From positions 62,001-126,000 of the forward strand of contig JAJPYB010000001.1 of NCBI GenBank assembly GCA_021205185.1: 64,000 nt of DNA, in the 5' to 3' direction. This DNA is from Ruminococcus sp. (GTDB lineage Bacteria > Bacillota > Clostridia > Oscillospirales > Ruminococcaceae). The notes under the pieces were generated by a model. It did not search any database, was not told the DNA's origin, and saw only the letters and a list, made by a program, of their open reading frames with translations. This document shows positions 45,663 to 54,440 of the stretch, piece by piece (position 1 is the first letter of the stretch; the number at the start of each line of letters is the position of its first letter). A program made the position numbers and the translations under genes.

Positions 45663-46931
45663 TTAAAGCTTAATGTAGCCTTTTTTTCTCATTTCCTCCG
45701 CCGCAAGCATTACGCCTAAGCGTCCTGTCGGGTAGGTTATTCCACCCTGAAGCCATGCGGCATAAGGCTCTCTTATCGGCGCGTCGGCCGAAAGCTCAAT
45801 TGAAGCTCCCATTGTAAAGGTGCCTGCCGCCATAATAACCTTGCTGTCGTACCCCGGCATATCCCACGCTTCGGGAGTGACAAAGCTATCAATCGGAGAA
45901 CCCTTTTGTATTCCTTGACAAAAGGCGGTTAAATTCTCCTCGTTCTTAAGCAAAACGGAAGCTATAATATCGGTCCTCTTTTCGCTCGCCTTCGGAAGCG
46001 TTTCAAAGCCTAAAAGCTCAAAAAATCTGCACGCAAAAACGGAGGTTTTAAGCGCTTCGCCTACCGTTTGCGGAGCGAGGAAGAAGCCTAAAAGTATCTC
46101 CCTTGTCATTGAAAGCGAACAGCCGACTTCCTTTCCCATTCCAACGCAGGTCAACCTGTCGGCGCACATATTTACAAGCTCTTTATCTCCTGCTATGTAG
46201 CCGCCAGTTTGTGCTATTCCGCCGCCAGGATTTTTTATAAGAGAACCAACTATCAGATTTGCGCCTACCGATGTAGGCTCTTTAACCTCCGCAAATTCGC
46301 CATAGCAATTATCAACAATGGCAATTGCTGATGGGTTTTCATCCTTAGCGCAGCTTATTATTTTACCGATTGTATCAACGTCAAGCGACGGTCTTAATGA
46401 ATACCCTCTTGAACGCTGAATGTAAATTACTTTCGCCGATTTCGCTTTTTTTGCTATTCCTTCATAATCAGGCGTGCCGTCCTTTAAAAGATCAACCTCG
46501 TCGTATTTTACTCCAAAATCAATCAGGGAACCCTTTCCCTTTTCGCCCGCTAGTCCTATTACCTCTTCGAGCGTATCATACGGCTTTCCCGTAACGCACA
46601 AAAGCGTATCGTTTGGTCTTAAAACTCCGAAAAGCGCAGTCGACAAAGCGTGAGTTCCGTTTACAAAGGTGTGGCGAACCAAAGCGTCCTCGGCACCGAA
46701 TGCGTCGGCGTAAACTCTGTCGGTTGTATCCCTGCCGACATCTCCGTAGCCGTAGCCGTTAGTCCCCTTAAGGCTCGCTTCGCTCACTCTGTTCTTTATA
46801 AACGAATACAGCACCTTTTCGGAATTTTGCCGTACGGTTTTATCAATTTCCAAAAACTGCTCCGCACAAGCCTTTTCGGCCTTGTCGGCTAAAGATCTTA
46901 TGCTTTCATCTATTTCAAAGCTTTCTTGCAT
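45663..46931 (-). CDS. PLP-dependent methionine gamma-lyase-like protein (aluminium resistance family)
   Basis: 422 residues. Fold-type I PLP enzyme: FVNGTHALSTALFGVLRPNDTLLCVTG, VDNCYGEF, and the PLP lysine in VGSLIKNPGGGIAQTGGYIAG. It matches the YnbB/aluminium resistance protein family, annotated in Firmicutes as a methionine gamma-lyase-like protein; substrate unproved. A longer frame starts at 46976, but GAGGAG sits eight bases before ATG 46931 (MQESFEID), so that start is used; the binding site overlaps the end of the GNAT gene. Confidence 0.9.
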   Translation of the reverse strand: MQESFEIDESIRSLADKAEKACAEQFLEIDKTVRQNSEKVLYSFIKNRVSEASLKGTNGYGYGDVGRDTTDRVYADAFGAEDALVRHTFVNGTHALSTALFGVLRPNDTLLCVTGKPYDTLEEVIGLAGEKGKGSLIDFGVKYDEVDLLKDGTPDYEGIAKKAKSAKVIYIQRSRGYSLRPSLDVDTIGKIISCAKDENPSAIAIVDNCYGEFAEVKEPTSVGANLIVGSLIKNPGGGIAQTGGYIAGDKELVNMCADRLTCVGMGKEVGCSLSMTREILLGFFLAPQTVGEALKTSVFACRFFELLGFETLPKASEKRTDIIASVLLKNEENLTAFCQGIQKGSPIDSFVTPEAWDMPGYDSKVIMAAGTFTMGASIELSADAPIREPYAAWLQGGITYPTGRLGVMLAAEEMRKKGYIKL

Positions 46932-46935
46932 TTTA

Positions 46936-47715
46936 CTACTCCTCAAAATTTTTTCTCTCCAACACAACGTCCTCATTTACAGGCTCAAGGCCTATTTCGG
47001 TATAGTAGCTGACGTTGTAATCCCTGGCATATAGGCGAACCTTAAAGCCGTCTGCGTTAAGCTTATCGCCTATCCAGTACAAAAGCTCTCTTGCGTGGTG
47101 CTTTCCCCTCTCTGAGGGAATTGTAGCAACGTGGCCGACAAAGGCTATATTGTCGACAATATATTGAATGGTAGCGCTTGAAACGCAAGACAGCGTAAAG
47201 CTTTGAGAAAGACCTCGCCTTATTCTGTGGGAGGTATCAGTCAACCACAAATCTCTGGACTGTCTGATAATTGGAAAGCTTGTCTGAAGTATTTCATAAA
47301 CGTCGTCAAGTCTTGGCGTTTCGTTGACAACAAGGTTGGGATCAACTTCCCTGCACTTAAATTCAAATTCTACTCTTGGTATTGCATTATAGTCGTCCTT
47401 TATGTGGCTTATCAGCTTTCGCGCCAGATACGGTTCAAGCTCAATAGTCACAGGCTTTGTCATATTCACCAGAAAGGAAAGCTCGTAAATATCATCGTCT
47501 GAAAGCGATTGGTTTGAAAGCTCAGCTACTACCAGCGACGAATTAAAAGCACAAGCTATTCCCCTTATTTGCTCGTCATTTTTTATTAGAAAAAAGCTGC
47601 AAAAATTATAGTCAGTTTTGTATGCGTCGTAATGCGAGCGTATTCTTCTTGAAAAATGGCAGCTTTTAAGCCCCTTTAAAAAGCTCTTGTCTATATCCTT
47701 TGTCTGCGTTATCAT
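46936..47715 (-). CDS. GNAT-fold acetyltransferase-like protein
   Basis: 259 residues. The C-terminal half has a GNAT pattern: a beta strand NIAFVGHVATIPSERGKHHARELLYWIG, where the R/Q-x-x-G-x acetyl-CoA loop is represented by SERGKHHA, then VRLYARDYNVSYYTEIGLEPV. The N-terminal half is less clear and could be a second, degenerate GNAT domain. Acceptor substrate unknown. Operon between the M42 peptidases and the PLP lyase; protein modification or amino-acid metabolism is possible but not shown. Confidence 0.75.
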   Translation of the reverse strand: MITQTKDIDKSFLKGLKSCHFSRRIRSHYDAYKTDYNFCSFFLIKNDEQIRGIACAFNSSLVVAELSNQSLSDDDIYELSFLVNMTKPVTIELEPYLARKLISHIKDDYNAIPRVEFEFKCREVDPNLVVNETPRLDDVYEILQTSFPIIRQSRDLWLTDTSHRIRRGLSQSFTLSCVSSATIQYIVDNIAFVGHVATIPSERGKHHARELLYWIGDKLNADGFKVRLYARDYNVSYYTEIGLEPVNEDVVLERKNFEE

Positions 47716-47721
47716 TAAAAC

Positions 47722-48732
47722 TTAAATCCTTTGTAACATCTCTTTTACAAGCTTGTAAGAAGACTCAATATCCCTTACATCTGCGACGCCTGAAGGCGAA
47801 TGAATATATCTGCAAGGGAGAGAAACAGCAATAGTTTTTACGCCGCCCCTTGTAGTGTGAATAGCGCCTGCGTCGTTTCCGCCAGCTATCATAGTTTTCG
47901 TCTGACAAGGAACGCCTATATCCTTCGCTGTGTCAAATGCCAGCTTGTAAAGCTCCTTGGAATAAATTGTAGACCTGTCCATAAAAGACACAACAGGTCC
48001 GTTTCCTTGCACGCACACCTTTTTTTCATTGTCAGCGCACGGAATGTCGCTTGCTGTGGTCGCTTCTAAAACTACTGCGACATCAGGGTTTACCGTGTAT
48101 GCTGCAACCTTCGCTCCTCGCAAGCCTATTTCCTCCTGAACTACGAAGGTAAAATATGTGTCGTATTTAAGCTCGCCCTGCAAAAGCTTTATCATAACGG
48201 CGCAGCCGAAGCGGTCGTCAATAGCCTTTGAAAGTATTTTGCCATCGCCCATTTCCTGAAAGTCAGGCTCAAAGCAAACGCTGTCGCCTAAATTTACATA
48301 CTCCTCAGCCTGCTCTTTATTCTCAGCTCCTATATCAACGCAAAGCGCGGAAATTGACGGAGATTTTTCCCTCTCCTCTTTTGAAAGGTTGTGAACGGCT
48401 ACCGAGCCTATAACTCCGCTTATTTCGCTATCGCCTACCAGAACTCGTTTTCCCAAAGCAGTAGTAGCTTCAATTCCGCCAACGGCTGAAATTTTCAGGC
48501 TTCCGTCGTCGTTTATATAATTTACTATAAAGCCTACCTCGTCCATGTGCGCCGAAATTAAAATACGCTTGTCAGGCGTCAGCTCGCCCTTTTTAAAGGC
48601 AATAATATTTCCCAGATTGTCAACCCTATACTCGCAAAAGCCTTCAATCTGTCTGATTATATACTCCCGAACTCTGCCCTCGTCGCCTGAAATTCCATTT
48701 AAAAGGCAGAACTCGCTTAAAAGCTTCATCAT
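47722..48732 (-). CDS. M42-family aminopeptidase (1 of 2)
   Basis: 336 residues. Dinuclear-metal M42 motifs: ISAHMDEVGFIV, AIDDRFGC, VQEEIGLRGAKVAA (catalytic Glu pair) and GGNDAGAIHTTRGGVKTIAVSLPCRYIHSP. M42 enzymes form large tetrahedral complexes that trim peptides from the N-terminus in the cytoplasm. Its start overlaps the stop of the next upstream M42 gene by four bases (ATGA type), so the pair is co-translated and could form mixed complexes. Confidence 0.93.
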   Translation of the reverse strand: MMKLLSEFCLLNGISGDEGRVREYIIRQIEGFCEYRVDNLGNIIAFKKGELTPDKRILISAHMDEVGFIVNYINDDGSLKISAVGGIEATTALGKRVLVGDSEISGVIGSVAVHNLSKEEREKSPSISALCVDIGAENKEQAEEYVNLGDSVCFEPDFQEMGDGKILSKAIDDRFGCAVMIKLLQGELKYDTYFTFVVQEEIGLRGAKVAAYTVNPDVAVVLEATTASDIPCADNEKKVCVQGNGPVVSFMDRSTIYSKELYKLAFDTAKDIGVPCQTKTMIAGGNDAGAIHTTRGGVKTIAVSLPCRYIHSPSGVADVRDIESSYKLVKEMLQRI

Positions 48733-49745
48733 AGCACTTCACCCGCCTTTAAAAATTCTGAAATGAGCAGAGCCGTGCTTTCAATATCGCTTAGCGACAC
48801 GACCTCAACAGGCGTGTGCATATATTTTAGCGGGATTGAAAGGGTAACGCTCTTAACGCCGCCCTTTGAAACGCCTATTGCATCAGCGTCGGTTCCAGTC
48901 TGTGAGCCCATTACCTCCAGCTGGTACGGCAGATTTTTTCCCTTTGCAAGACGAATAAGTGCGTTTGAAAGATCTTTTGAAAGTGACGGCGCAATGCCTA
49001 TCATTGCACCCTTTCCCATTTCGCCGCATTTTTCCTTGTCCTCGCCCTGAGAATAAGCGAAGGAAACGTCTACGGCGATTGCTAAGTCGCAGTCAGACTT
49101 AAACGACAGCATTTTAGCTCCGCTTTCGCCGGTTTCCTCCTGACAGGAAAAGGCTATATCTATGTTGTACTCGCTTGAAGCTCCAACTAGCTCGAGCGCA
49201 CGGAGAATTGCCGCTACGCCTGCTCTGTCGTCAAGCGCACGACTGCTTACTCTGTCGCCTAAAAGCGTCATTGGCTCCGCCTTAAAAAGCACTCGGCTTC
49301 CAAGCGGAATTTTTTCCATTGCCCTATCTTTACTAAGTCCAACGTCAATATAAAGCTCGTCGTATGAAGGCGCTTTGTCGCTGTCCTTTGACAAATGCGG
49401 CGGACAGGAGGTTATAACGCCCTCTAGTTTGCCGTCCTCTGTCAGCACCTCGACCTTAGTAGCGGGGAGAAGTCTTTTGTCAATTCCGCCAACCGGCGAG
49501 AACTTCAGGAAGCCTTCGTCGGTAATATAGTTCACAATAAAGCCGACCTGATCAATATGAGCGTCAAGTAAAATGGTTTTTTTCTTCTTGTTGTCAATGC
49601 TCGCAAACACATTTCCAAAGTCGTCCATACAAGCGTTATCAGTAAAGCTTTTAAGCTCCCTTAACGCAACGAAAGACGCTGACGCTTCGTCGCCGCTTAC
49701 TCCGTCTGCTTTGCAAAGGTCAAAAAGCACACTTTTTAAATCCAT
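48729..49745 (-). CDS. M42-family aminopeptidase (2 of 2)
   Basis: 338 residues. Motifs LDAHIDQVGFIVNYI, ALDDRAGVAAIL, FSCQEETGESGAK and GSQTGTDADAIGVSKGGVKSVTLSIPLKYMHTP are complete. It resembles the downstream M42 protein along its whole length (same domain order, many shared positions), pointing to an old tandem duplication with diverged specificity. Fourteen bases after murD. Confidence 0.93.
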   Translation of the reverse strand: MDLKSVLFDLCKADGVSGDEASASFVALRELKSFTDNACMDDFGNVFASIDNKKKKTILLDAHIDQVGFIVNYITDEGFLKFSPVGGIDKRLLPATKVEVLTEDGKLEGVITSCPPHLSKDSDKAPSYDELYIDVGLSKDRAMEKIPLGSRVLFKAEPMTLLGDRVSSRALDDRAGVAAILRALELVGASSEYNIDIAFSCQEETGESGAKMLSFKSDCDLAIAVDVSFAYSQGEDKEKCGEMGKGAMIGIAPSLSKDLSNALIRLAKGKNLPYQLEVMGSQTGTDADAIGVSKGGVKSVTLSIPLKYMHTPVEVVSLSDIESTALLISEFLKAGEVL

Positions 49746-49759
49746 TATCTCATCCTCTT

Positions 49760-51178
49760 CTACAGCTCGTTTACAAGCTTTTTAAAGTGATTTCCCCTGT
49801 CCTCAAACATTCTGTACATATCAAAGCTCGCACAGGCAGGAGAAAGTGAAACTATATCGCCGCTTTGAGCGTTTTCCCTCGCGGTCGTTACAGCCTCTTT
49901 CATATCCTTTACGTTTACTATTTTTATATCGCTTTTCAAAAAGCCGTCGCAATCTTCAACAGCCGCTCTTATAGCGTTTGCGGTTTCGCCCATAACTATC
50001 AAGAGCTTTACCTTTTCGAGTATCAGCGGTGTCATTGGCGCAAAGGAAATACCCTTGTCGCTGCCGCCCATTATAACAATAAGCTTTCTGTCAAAGGAAT
50101 TAAGTCCTGCCATTACTCTTGTAGGACTTGATGCGATTGAATCGTTGTAATATCTTACTCCGTCAAGCTCACGGACAAATTCTATTCTATGCTCAACTCC
50201 GCCAAACTCTTTAGCGGTTGAAGCTATGCTCTCTAAGCTTACGTCCTTCCATGTGAGAGCGATTGCTGTAAGGAAATTTTCTACATTGTGTATTCCAGGG
50301 ATTCTGATGTCGTCCTTGTGAAGGATTTTTGTAACGCTTCCCTGCTCGTTATAGCATAGCCAGCCGTCGCTTGATAAAAAGCTTCCACGCTCGGGAACAA
50401 TTTGTCTTGAAAAATAGCTAAGCCTTCCTCGCACAAGCGGCGCAAGATCACGAGTATTTTCGTTGTCGTAATTTAAAACCGCCTTTGAAAATGCGCTCTG
50501 GTGATTAAGAATATTGCACTTCGCCTGAATGTACTCCTCCATTGTTCCATGAACATTGAGGTGGTTTGGAGTAATGTTGGTTATTGCAGCGGCATATGGA
50601 GATTCTCTCATTGAAATAAGCTGAAACGACGAAAGCTCAACTACTGCTACGTCATTTTCTGTAATCTCTTCAATTCTGCTCAATAACGGCTTGCCGATAT
50701 TTCCGCCGAAGAATACCTTCTTGCCGTCACGCTCAAAAAATTCCTTGACAAGCGTTGTAGTTGTGCTTTTCCCGTCGCTGCCTGTTATAGCGTAAATTCT
50801 GCAGGGGCAAAGCTCGAAAAACATCTCGGTTTCACTTGTAACAATAACTCCCTTTTCACGAGCGAGCTTAATACTCTCGCTGTTAAAATACATTCCCGGA
50901 GTCCGAAATGTTACGTCAGACGAAAGCACTCCCTTCATCATCTCGTCTTTTCCGAGATAAATCTTCGCTCCCATTTTGGAAAATTCATCATAAAGAGCTG
51001 AAGAAAACTTATCCTTTTCGGCAACCGTTTCATCCCCCAGCGTTTTAGCGTCGCAAATTGAAACGCTTATTCCCTTTTTCAAAAAAAGCCTTATAAGGTC
51101 GTTGTGACTGACGCCAACTCCTATAAACGATACCTTTTTGTCTTTTATAAATTCAAAGAAAGCACTTACTCTGCTCAC
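49760..51178 (-). CDS. murD: UDP-N-acetylmuramoyl-L-alanine--D-glutamate ligase
   Basis: 472 residues. N-terminal UDP-binding FIGVGVSHNDLIRLFLKKG, ATP-binding AITGSDGKSTTTTLVKEFF, then NITPNHLNVHGTMEEYIQAK and the C-terminal EHRIEFVRELDGVRYYNDSIASSPT and IMGGSDKG. Adds D-Glu to the peptidoglycan stem peptide in the cytoplasm. The frame opens at ATG 51196, but AGGAG lies eight bases before GTG 51178, inside that extension, so GTG is preferred. First gene of the long minus-strand run; a promoter 270 bases upstream gives it an unusually long leader. Confidence 0.94.
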   Translation of the reverse strand: MSRVSAFFEFIKDKKVSFIGVGVSHNDLIRLFLKKGISVSICDAKTLGDETVAEKDKFSSALYDEFSKMGAKIYLGKDEMMKGVLSSDVTFRTPGMYFNSESIKLAREKGVIVTSETEMFFELCPCRIYAITGSDGKSTTTTLVKEFFERDGKKVFFGGNIGKPLLSRIEEITENDVAVVELSSFQLISMRESPYAAAITNITPNHLNVHGTMEEYIQAKCNILNHQSAFSKAVLNYDNENTRDLAPLVRGRLSYFSRQIVPERGSFLSSDGWLCYNEQGSVTKILHKDDIRIPGIHNVENFLTAIALTWKDVSLESIASTAKEFGGVEHRIEFVRELDGVRYYNDSIASSPTRVMAGLNSFDRKLIVIMGGSDKGISFAPMTPLILEKVKLLIVMGETANAIRAAVEDCDGFLKSDIKIVNVKDMKEAVTTARENAQSGDIVSLSPACASFDMYRMFEDRGNHFKKLVNEL

Positions 51179-51263
51179 GGATCTATCTCCTAACATATTT
51201 TTGTACGATTGAAATTTGTGATTTTTGTTTTAAGCCAAGCATACAAGAAAAGATTGTATGTGT

Positions 51264-51450
51264 GGACATTTATGTGTTTATTCAAAGCGGAACGAAGCGA
51301 GATAAGCTCGCTTAAGCTCGCAAGTGAACGCTTTCAATAAATATATTGAGCCGAAGGCTCTGTCGGATTTCAGTAGAGGTAAAGTATTTAACTCCGCTGA
51401 AAGACGAAATGGACTATCGCCATAAGGCGATTGGACATTCTGTGTTTATT
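51264..51450 (-). ncRNA. Hairpin-rich element flanked by imperfect direct repeats, in the murD leader
   Basis: Copies of GGACATT-(TA/C)-TGTGTTTATT lie at 51264-51282 and 51433-51450. Between them: a 13 bp stem TTTATTCAAAGCG / CGCTTTCAATAAA (one mismatch, 51277-51341) enclosing AAGCGAG / CTCGCTT (51295-51313); GAGCC-GAA-GGCTC (51348-51360); a 16-position stem from TTTCAG to CTGAAA with inner TAAA / TTTA (51368-51402); and ATCGCC-ATAA-GGCGAT (51416-51431). The minus-strand promoter starts transcription near 51441, so the unit would be the 5' part of the murD leader or a separate RNA. No known riboswitch motif was recognised. Confidence 0.5.
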
Positions 51451-51476
51451 ATACAACATTCAGGAAAAAATATCAA
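51448..51476 (-). promoter_or_regulatory. Promoter for the murD leader
   Basis: Minus strand TTGATA (51471-51476), 17 bp spacer, TATAAT (51448-51453). Confidence 0.75.
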
Positions 51477-51606
51477 TATACTTCAGGTCGTTTTTTGGTA
51501 AATTCGGGCTTACTGCCGGCAATGCTTACAAGTGAGCTTTGTTGAGGTTTTCTTAAAGCTTAAAAAATTTTTCTCAAAAGAGAAGTAAAAAATCCGACTT
51601 TGGCTA

Positions 51607-51635
51607 TTGTAATTAGTTTGAAAATACTTTATAAT
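51607..51635 (+). promoter_or_regulatory. Promoter of the potABCD operon
   Basis: TTGTAA (51607-51612), 17 bp spacer, TATAAT (51630-51635). Confidence 0.8.
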
Positions 51636-51641
51636 CAATAT

Positions 51642-51742
51642 ATGATGTGCCGCTTGCACATTTAGCTTCTATTGCGTTGGCAATGGGGCGAAAATCGGTA
51701 TCTGGACAGGCGTCCAAATAAAATAAGGAGCTGATAGCTAAA
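51642..51742 (+). promoter_or_regulatory. Structured leader of the pot operon
   Basis: About 100 bases with three short hairpins: ATGTGC-CGCTT-GCACAT (51645-51661), TTGC-GTTG-GCAA (51672-51683) and TGGAC-AGGC-GTCCA (51703-51716), before AAGGAG (51725-51730). No T run follows the stems, so any control would act on translation. No known riboswitch class was recognised. Confidence 0.4.
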
Positions 51743-52789
51743 TTGAAAAACACAATCATTAGTCTGCGAAACGCTGTAGTTGAATACGACGGCGTTGAGG
51801 TGCTTGGAGGAATCAATCTCGATATCGTGGACAAGCAGTTTGTAACGCTGCTGGGACCTTCAGGCTGCGGCAAAACCACGACGCTTCGTATAATCGGAGG
51901 GTTTGCCAATATGAAAAGCGGAGAGCTGTATTTCGGCGACAAGGAGATTTCCAAGCTTCCGCCGCACAAAAGACAGGTAAACACCGTCTTTCAGAAGTAC
52001 GCTTTATTTCCGCATTTGAATGTATACGAAAACGTGGCTTTCGGTCTGAAGCTTCAAAAGCTTCCCGAAAAGGAAATCAGATCAAGAGTTCAGGAAATGC
52101 TGGAGCTTGTAAACCTTATAGGCTTTGAAAAGCGAAGCGTAAATCGCCTTTCTGGCGGACAGCAGCAGAGAGTTGCTATTGCGAGAGCTCTTGTAAACCG
52201 ACCAAAGGTTTTGCTTTTGGACGAGCCGCTCGGCGCGCTCGATTTAAAGCTCAGGAAGGAAATGCAGATTGAGCTTAAAAAAATTCAGCAGAATCTGGAA
52301 ATCACGTTTGTTTATGTAACTCACGACCAAGAGGAAGCGCTTACTATGTCCGATACTGTTATCGTTATGAAGGACGGTAACATTCAGCAGATAGGCACTC
52401 CCGTTGATATATATAACGAGCCGAAAAACGCATTCGTTGCGGACTTTATCGGAGAAAGTAATATTTTGGACGGCATTATGCACAAGGACAGACTTGTGGA
52501 ATTTGCAGGAAATGAATTTGTCTGCGTTGACGAGGGCTTTGCGCCAGACGAGCTTGTAGACGTCGTAGTTCGCCCTGAGGATATAAAGGTTGTAAATCAA
52601 GGCGAAGGTATGCTCACAGGCGTTGTTGAAAACGTAATCTTCAAGGGCGTTCATTATGAAATGCTTGTCGACGCCGCAGGCTTTAAATGGAAAATTCATT
52701 CAACAATATGTGAAAATGTCGGCGATTTAATTGGAATGAACATTGAGCCGTTCGACATACATATTATGCACAAGATGAAGGAGGACTAG
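51743..52789 (+). CDS. potA: Spermidine/putrescine ABC transporter, ATP-binding protein
   Basis: 348 residues. ABC ATPase with Walker [14 protein letters not shown] loop [11 protein letters not shown], signature [17 protein letters not shown], Walker [13 protein letters not shown] and H loop VTHDQEEAL, plus a C-terminal TOBE domain ([10 protein letters not shown]). Powers polyamine uptake with PotB, PotC and PotD. Start codon is TTG with AAGGAG 12 bases upstream, a long spacing that suggests modest or regulated initiation. First of four tightly linked genes. Confidence 0.95.
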   Translation: MKNTIISLRNAVVEYDGVEVLGGINLDIVDKQFVTLLGPSGCGKTTTLRIIGGFANMKSGELYFGDKEISKLPPHKRQVNTVFQKYALFPHLNVYENVAFGLKLQKLPEKEIRSRVQEMLELVNLIGFEKRSVNRLSGGQQQRVAIARALVNRPKVLLLDEPLGALDLKLRKEMQIELKKIQQNLEITFVYVTHDQEEALTMSDTVIVMKDGNIQQIGTPVDIYNEPKNAFVADFIGESNILDGIMHKDRLVEFAGNEFVCVDEGFAPDELVDVVVRPEDIKVVNQGEGMLTGVVENVIFKGVHYEMLVDAAGFKWKIHSTICENVGDLIGMNIEPFDIHIMHKMKED

Positions 52790-52793
52790 CCTT

Positions 52794-53597
52794 ATGAAAT
52801 CTAAGCTTATTGCCCTTCCCTACATCATCTGGATGTGTGTATTTACAATAATACCGCTAGGACTTGTTGTGTTCTTTGCGCTTACAACGGAGGATAACGA
52901 GTTCACACTTTCAAACCTGACGGCTATGAACGACTATATGGACGTTTTATTTCGTTCGGTGGGCTTTGCCGTTATAGCTACAATAATTTGCCTTGTAGTG
53001 GGGTTCCCTATTGCGCTTTTTATTTCGAGAATGCCAAAAATAAAGCAGTCAACAATGCTTATGATTGTACTGCTTCCGATGTGGATAAACTTTTTACTCA
53101 GAACCTACGCCTGGATGACAATTCTTGAAGAGAACGGACTTATCAACAGGTTTTTGGGGCTTTTCGGTATTGGACCGCTGAATCTTATGAACAATTCTGG
53201 TGCTGTCGTTTTGGGAATGGTTTACAACTACCTTCCGTTTATGATACTGCCTATTTATTCTGTTATGACAAAAATTGATGAGAGTATTGTCGAAGCGGCG
53301 CAGGATCTCGGATGTTCAAGCGTAAACGTATTGAGAAAGGTTACAATTCCACTTTCTATGCCCGGAATTACTACGGGAATTATTTCAGTTTTTGTTCCAA
53401 GCGTATCGACCTTTATCATTTCAAGAATGCTGGGCGGCGGAACAAACGACCTTGTCGGAGATATAATTGAATCGCAATTTTTAGGAAACTCCTACAACCC
53501 TCACCTCGGCTCTGCTATGGCTTTGGTGCTTATAGTTCTGGTTTTGCTCATTATGAGTATCTTTAACCAGACAAGCGGCGAGGAGGCGATTGTATAA
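52794..53597 (+). CDS. potB: Spermidine/putrescine ABC transporter, permease PotB
   Basis: 267 residues, about six membrane spans with the inner-membrane EAA loop VEAAQDLGCSSVNVLRKVTIPLSMPGI that contacts PotA. GGAGG precedes the ATG, four bases after potA. Forms the membrane channel with PotC. Stop overlaps the potC start (TAATG). Confidence 0.94.
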   Translation: MKSKLIALPYIIWMCVFTIIPLGLVVFFALTTEDNEFTLSNLTAMNDYMDVLFRSVGFAVIATIICLVVGFPIALFISRMPKIKQSTMLMIVLLPMWINFLLRTYAWMTILEENGLINRFLGLFGIGPLNLMNNSGAVVLGMVYNYLPFMILPIYSVMTKIDESIVEAAQDLGCSSVNVLRKVTIPLSMPGITTGIISVFVPSVSTFIISRMLGGGTNDLVGDIIESQFLGNSYNPHLGSAMALVLIVLVLLIMSIFNQTSGEEAIV

Positions 53598-54421
53598 TGA
53601 CAAAAAATAGATTTTTATCAAAGCTGTTTTTGTACATCGTTTTGCTGTTTTTGTACGTTCCTATTTTCGTTCTTATTGTATTTTCCTTTAACGAATCAAA
53701 ATCAAGAGCGAATTTTACAGGCTTTAGCTTAAAATGGTACTCTAAGCTTTTGCACAACGAAGCTATTCTCACAAGTCTTTTAAATACAGTAATCATTGCC
53801 CTTGCGGCGGCGCTTTTAGCGACAATTCTCGGAACTGCGGCGGCTATTGGAATCAACAATATGAAAAAGGTTTCAAAAACCGTTGTTATGAATATCACCT
53901 ATATTCCTGTTGTAAATCCTGAAATCATAATGGGTGTTTCTCTTATGCTCCTGTTTAAGGGAATGCAAGGAATTATAAACTTTCAGTTTGGATTTGTCAC
54001 GCTGATTTTGTCGCACATCGCCTTCGACGTTCCTTATGTAATTTATAACGTCCTGCCAAAGCTAAGACAGATGAATCCGAGTCTGGTAGAAGTGGCAAGA
54101 GATTTAGGCTGTAACGAGCGTCAGGCGTTTTTCAAGGTTGTAATTCCTGAAATAATGCCGGGAGTATTTTCAGGATTTTTAATGTCGCTGACATATTCTA
54201 TCGACGACTTTGTAATAAGCTATTTCACTAGCGGTTCGAGCGTTGAAACGCTTCCTATTACAATTTATTCTATGACAAGAAGAAAGGTTTCGCCTGAAAT
54301 TAACGCTGTATCTACAATTATTTTCCTTGCTATTATAGCTGTTTTGATTGTCAAGAACTATCTTGAGAACAGAAGTCTGAGAAAAGCAAGAGATGAATCT
54401 CTTGCAGTTAAGAACGCTTAG
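53597..54421 (+). CDS. potC: Spermidine/putrescine ABC transporter, permease PotC
   Basis: 274 residues, about six membrane spans, EAA loop VEVARDLGCNERQAFFKVVIPEIMPGV. Partner permease of PotB. Start overlaps potB; potD follows after 19 bases containing GGGAGG. A basic C-terminal tail (NYLENRSLRKARDESL) follows the last span. Confidence 0.94.
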   Translation: MTKNRFLSKLFLYIVLLFLYVPIFVLIVFSFNESKSRANFTGFSLKWYSKLLHNEAILTSLLNTVIIALAAALLATILGTAAAIGINNMKKVSKTVVMNITYIPVVNPEIIMGVSLMLLFKGMQGIINFQFGFVTLILSHIAFDVPYVIYNVLPKLRQMNPSLVEVARDLGCNERQAFFKVVIPEIMPGVFSGFLMSLTYSIDDFVISYFTSGSSVETLPITIYSMTRRKVSPEINAVSTIIFLAIIAVLIVKNYLENRSLRKARDESLAVKNA

Positions 54422-54440
54422 AGCTAAGGGAGGTAGATAA

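Larger units (their letters stand above)
51197..51742. other. Divergent intergenic region murD / potA (546 bases)
   Basis: Non-coding by inspection. It contains, left to right: a hairpin CATACAA / TTGTATG (about 51240-51260), a hairpin-rich element flanked by imperfect direct repeats (51264-51450), the minus-strand promoter overlapping its right end, an A/T-rich stretch (51480-51600) with a small inverted repeat in CTTTTGAGAAA / TTTCTC sequence, and the plus-strand pot promoter and leader. Individual elements are listed separately. Confidence 0.7.

Noticed and set aside
51197-51441. T-box or other known riboswitch in the murD leader
   Set aside because: No T-box TGGN-binding bulge sequence or antiterminator and no terminator before murD; no other known aptamer core was recognised.
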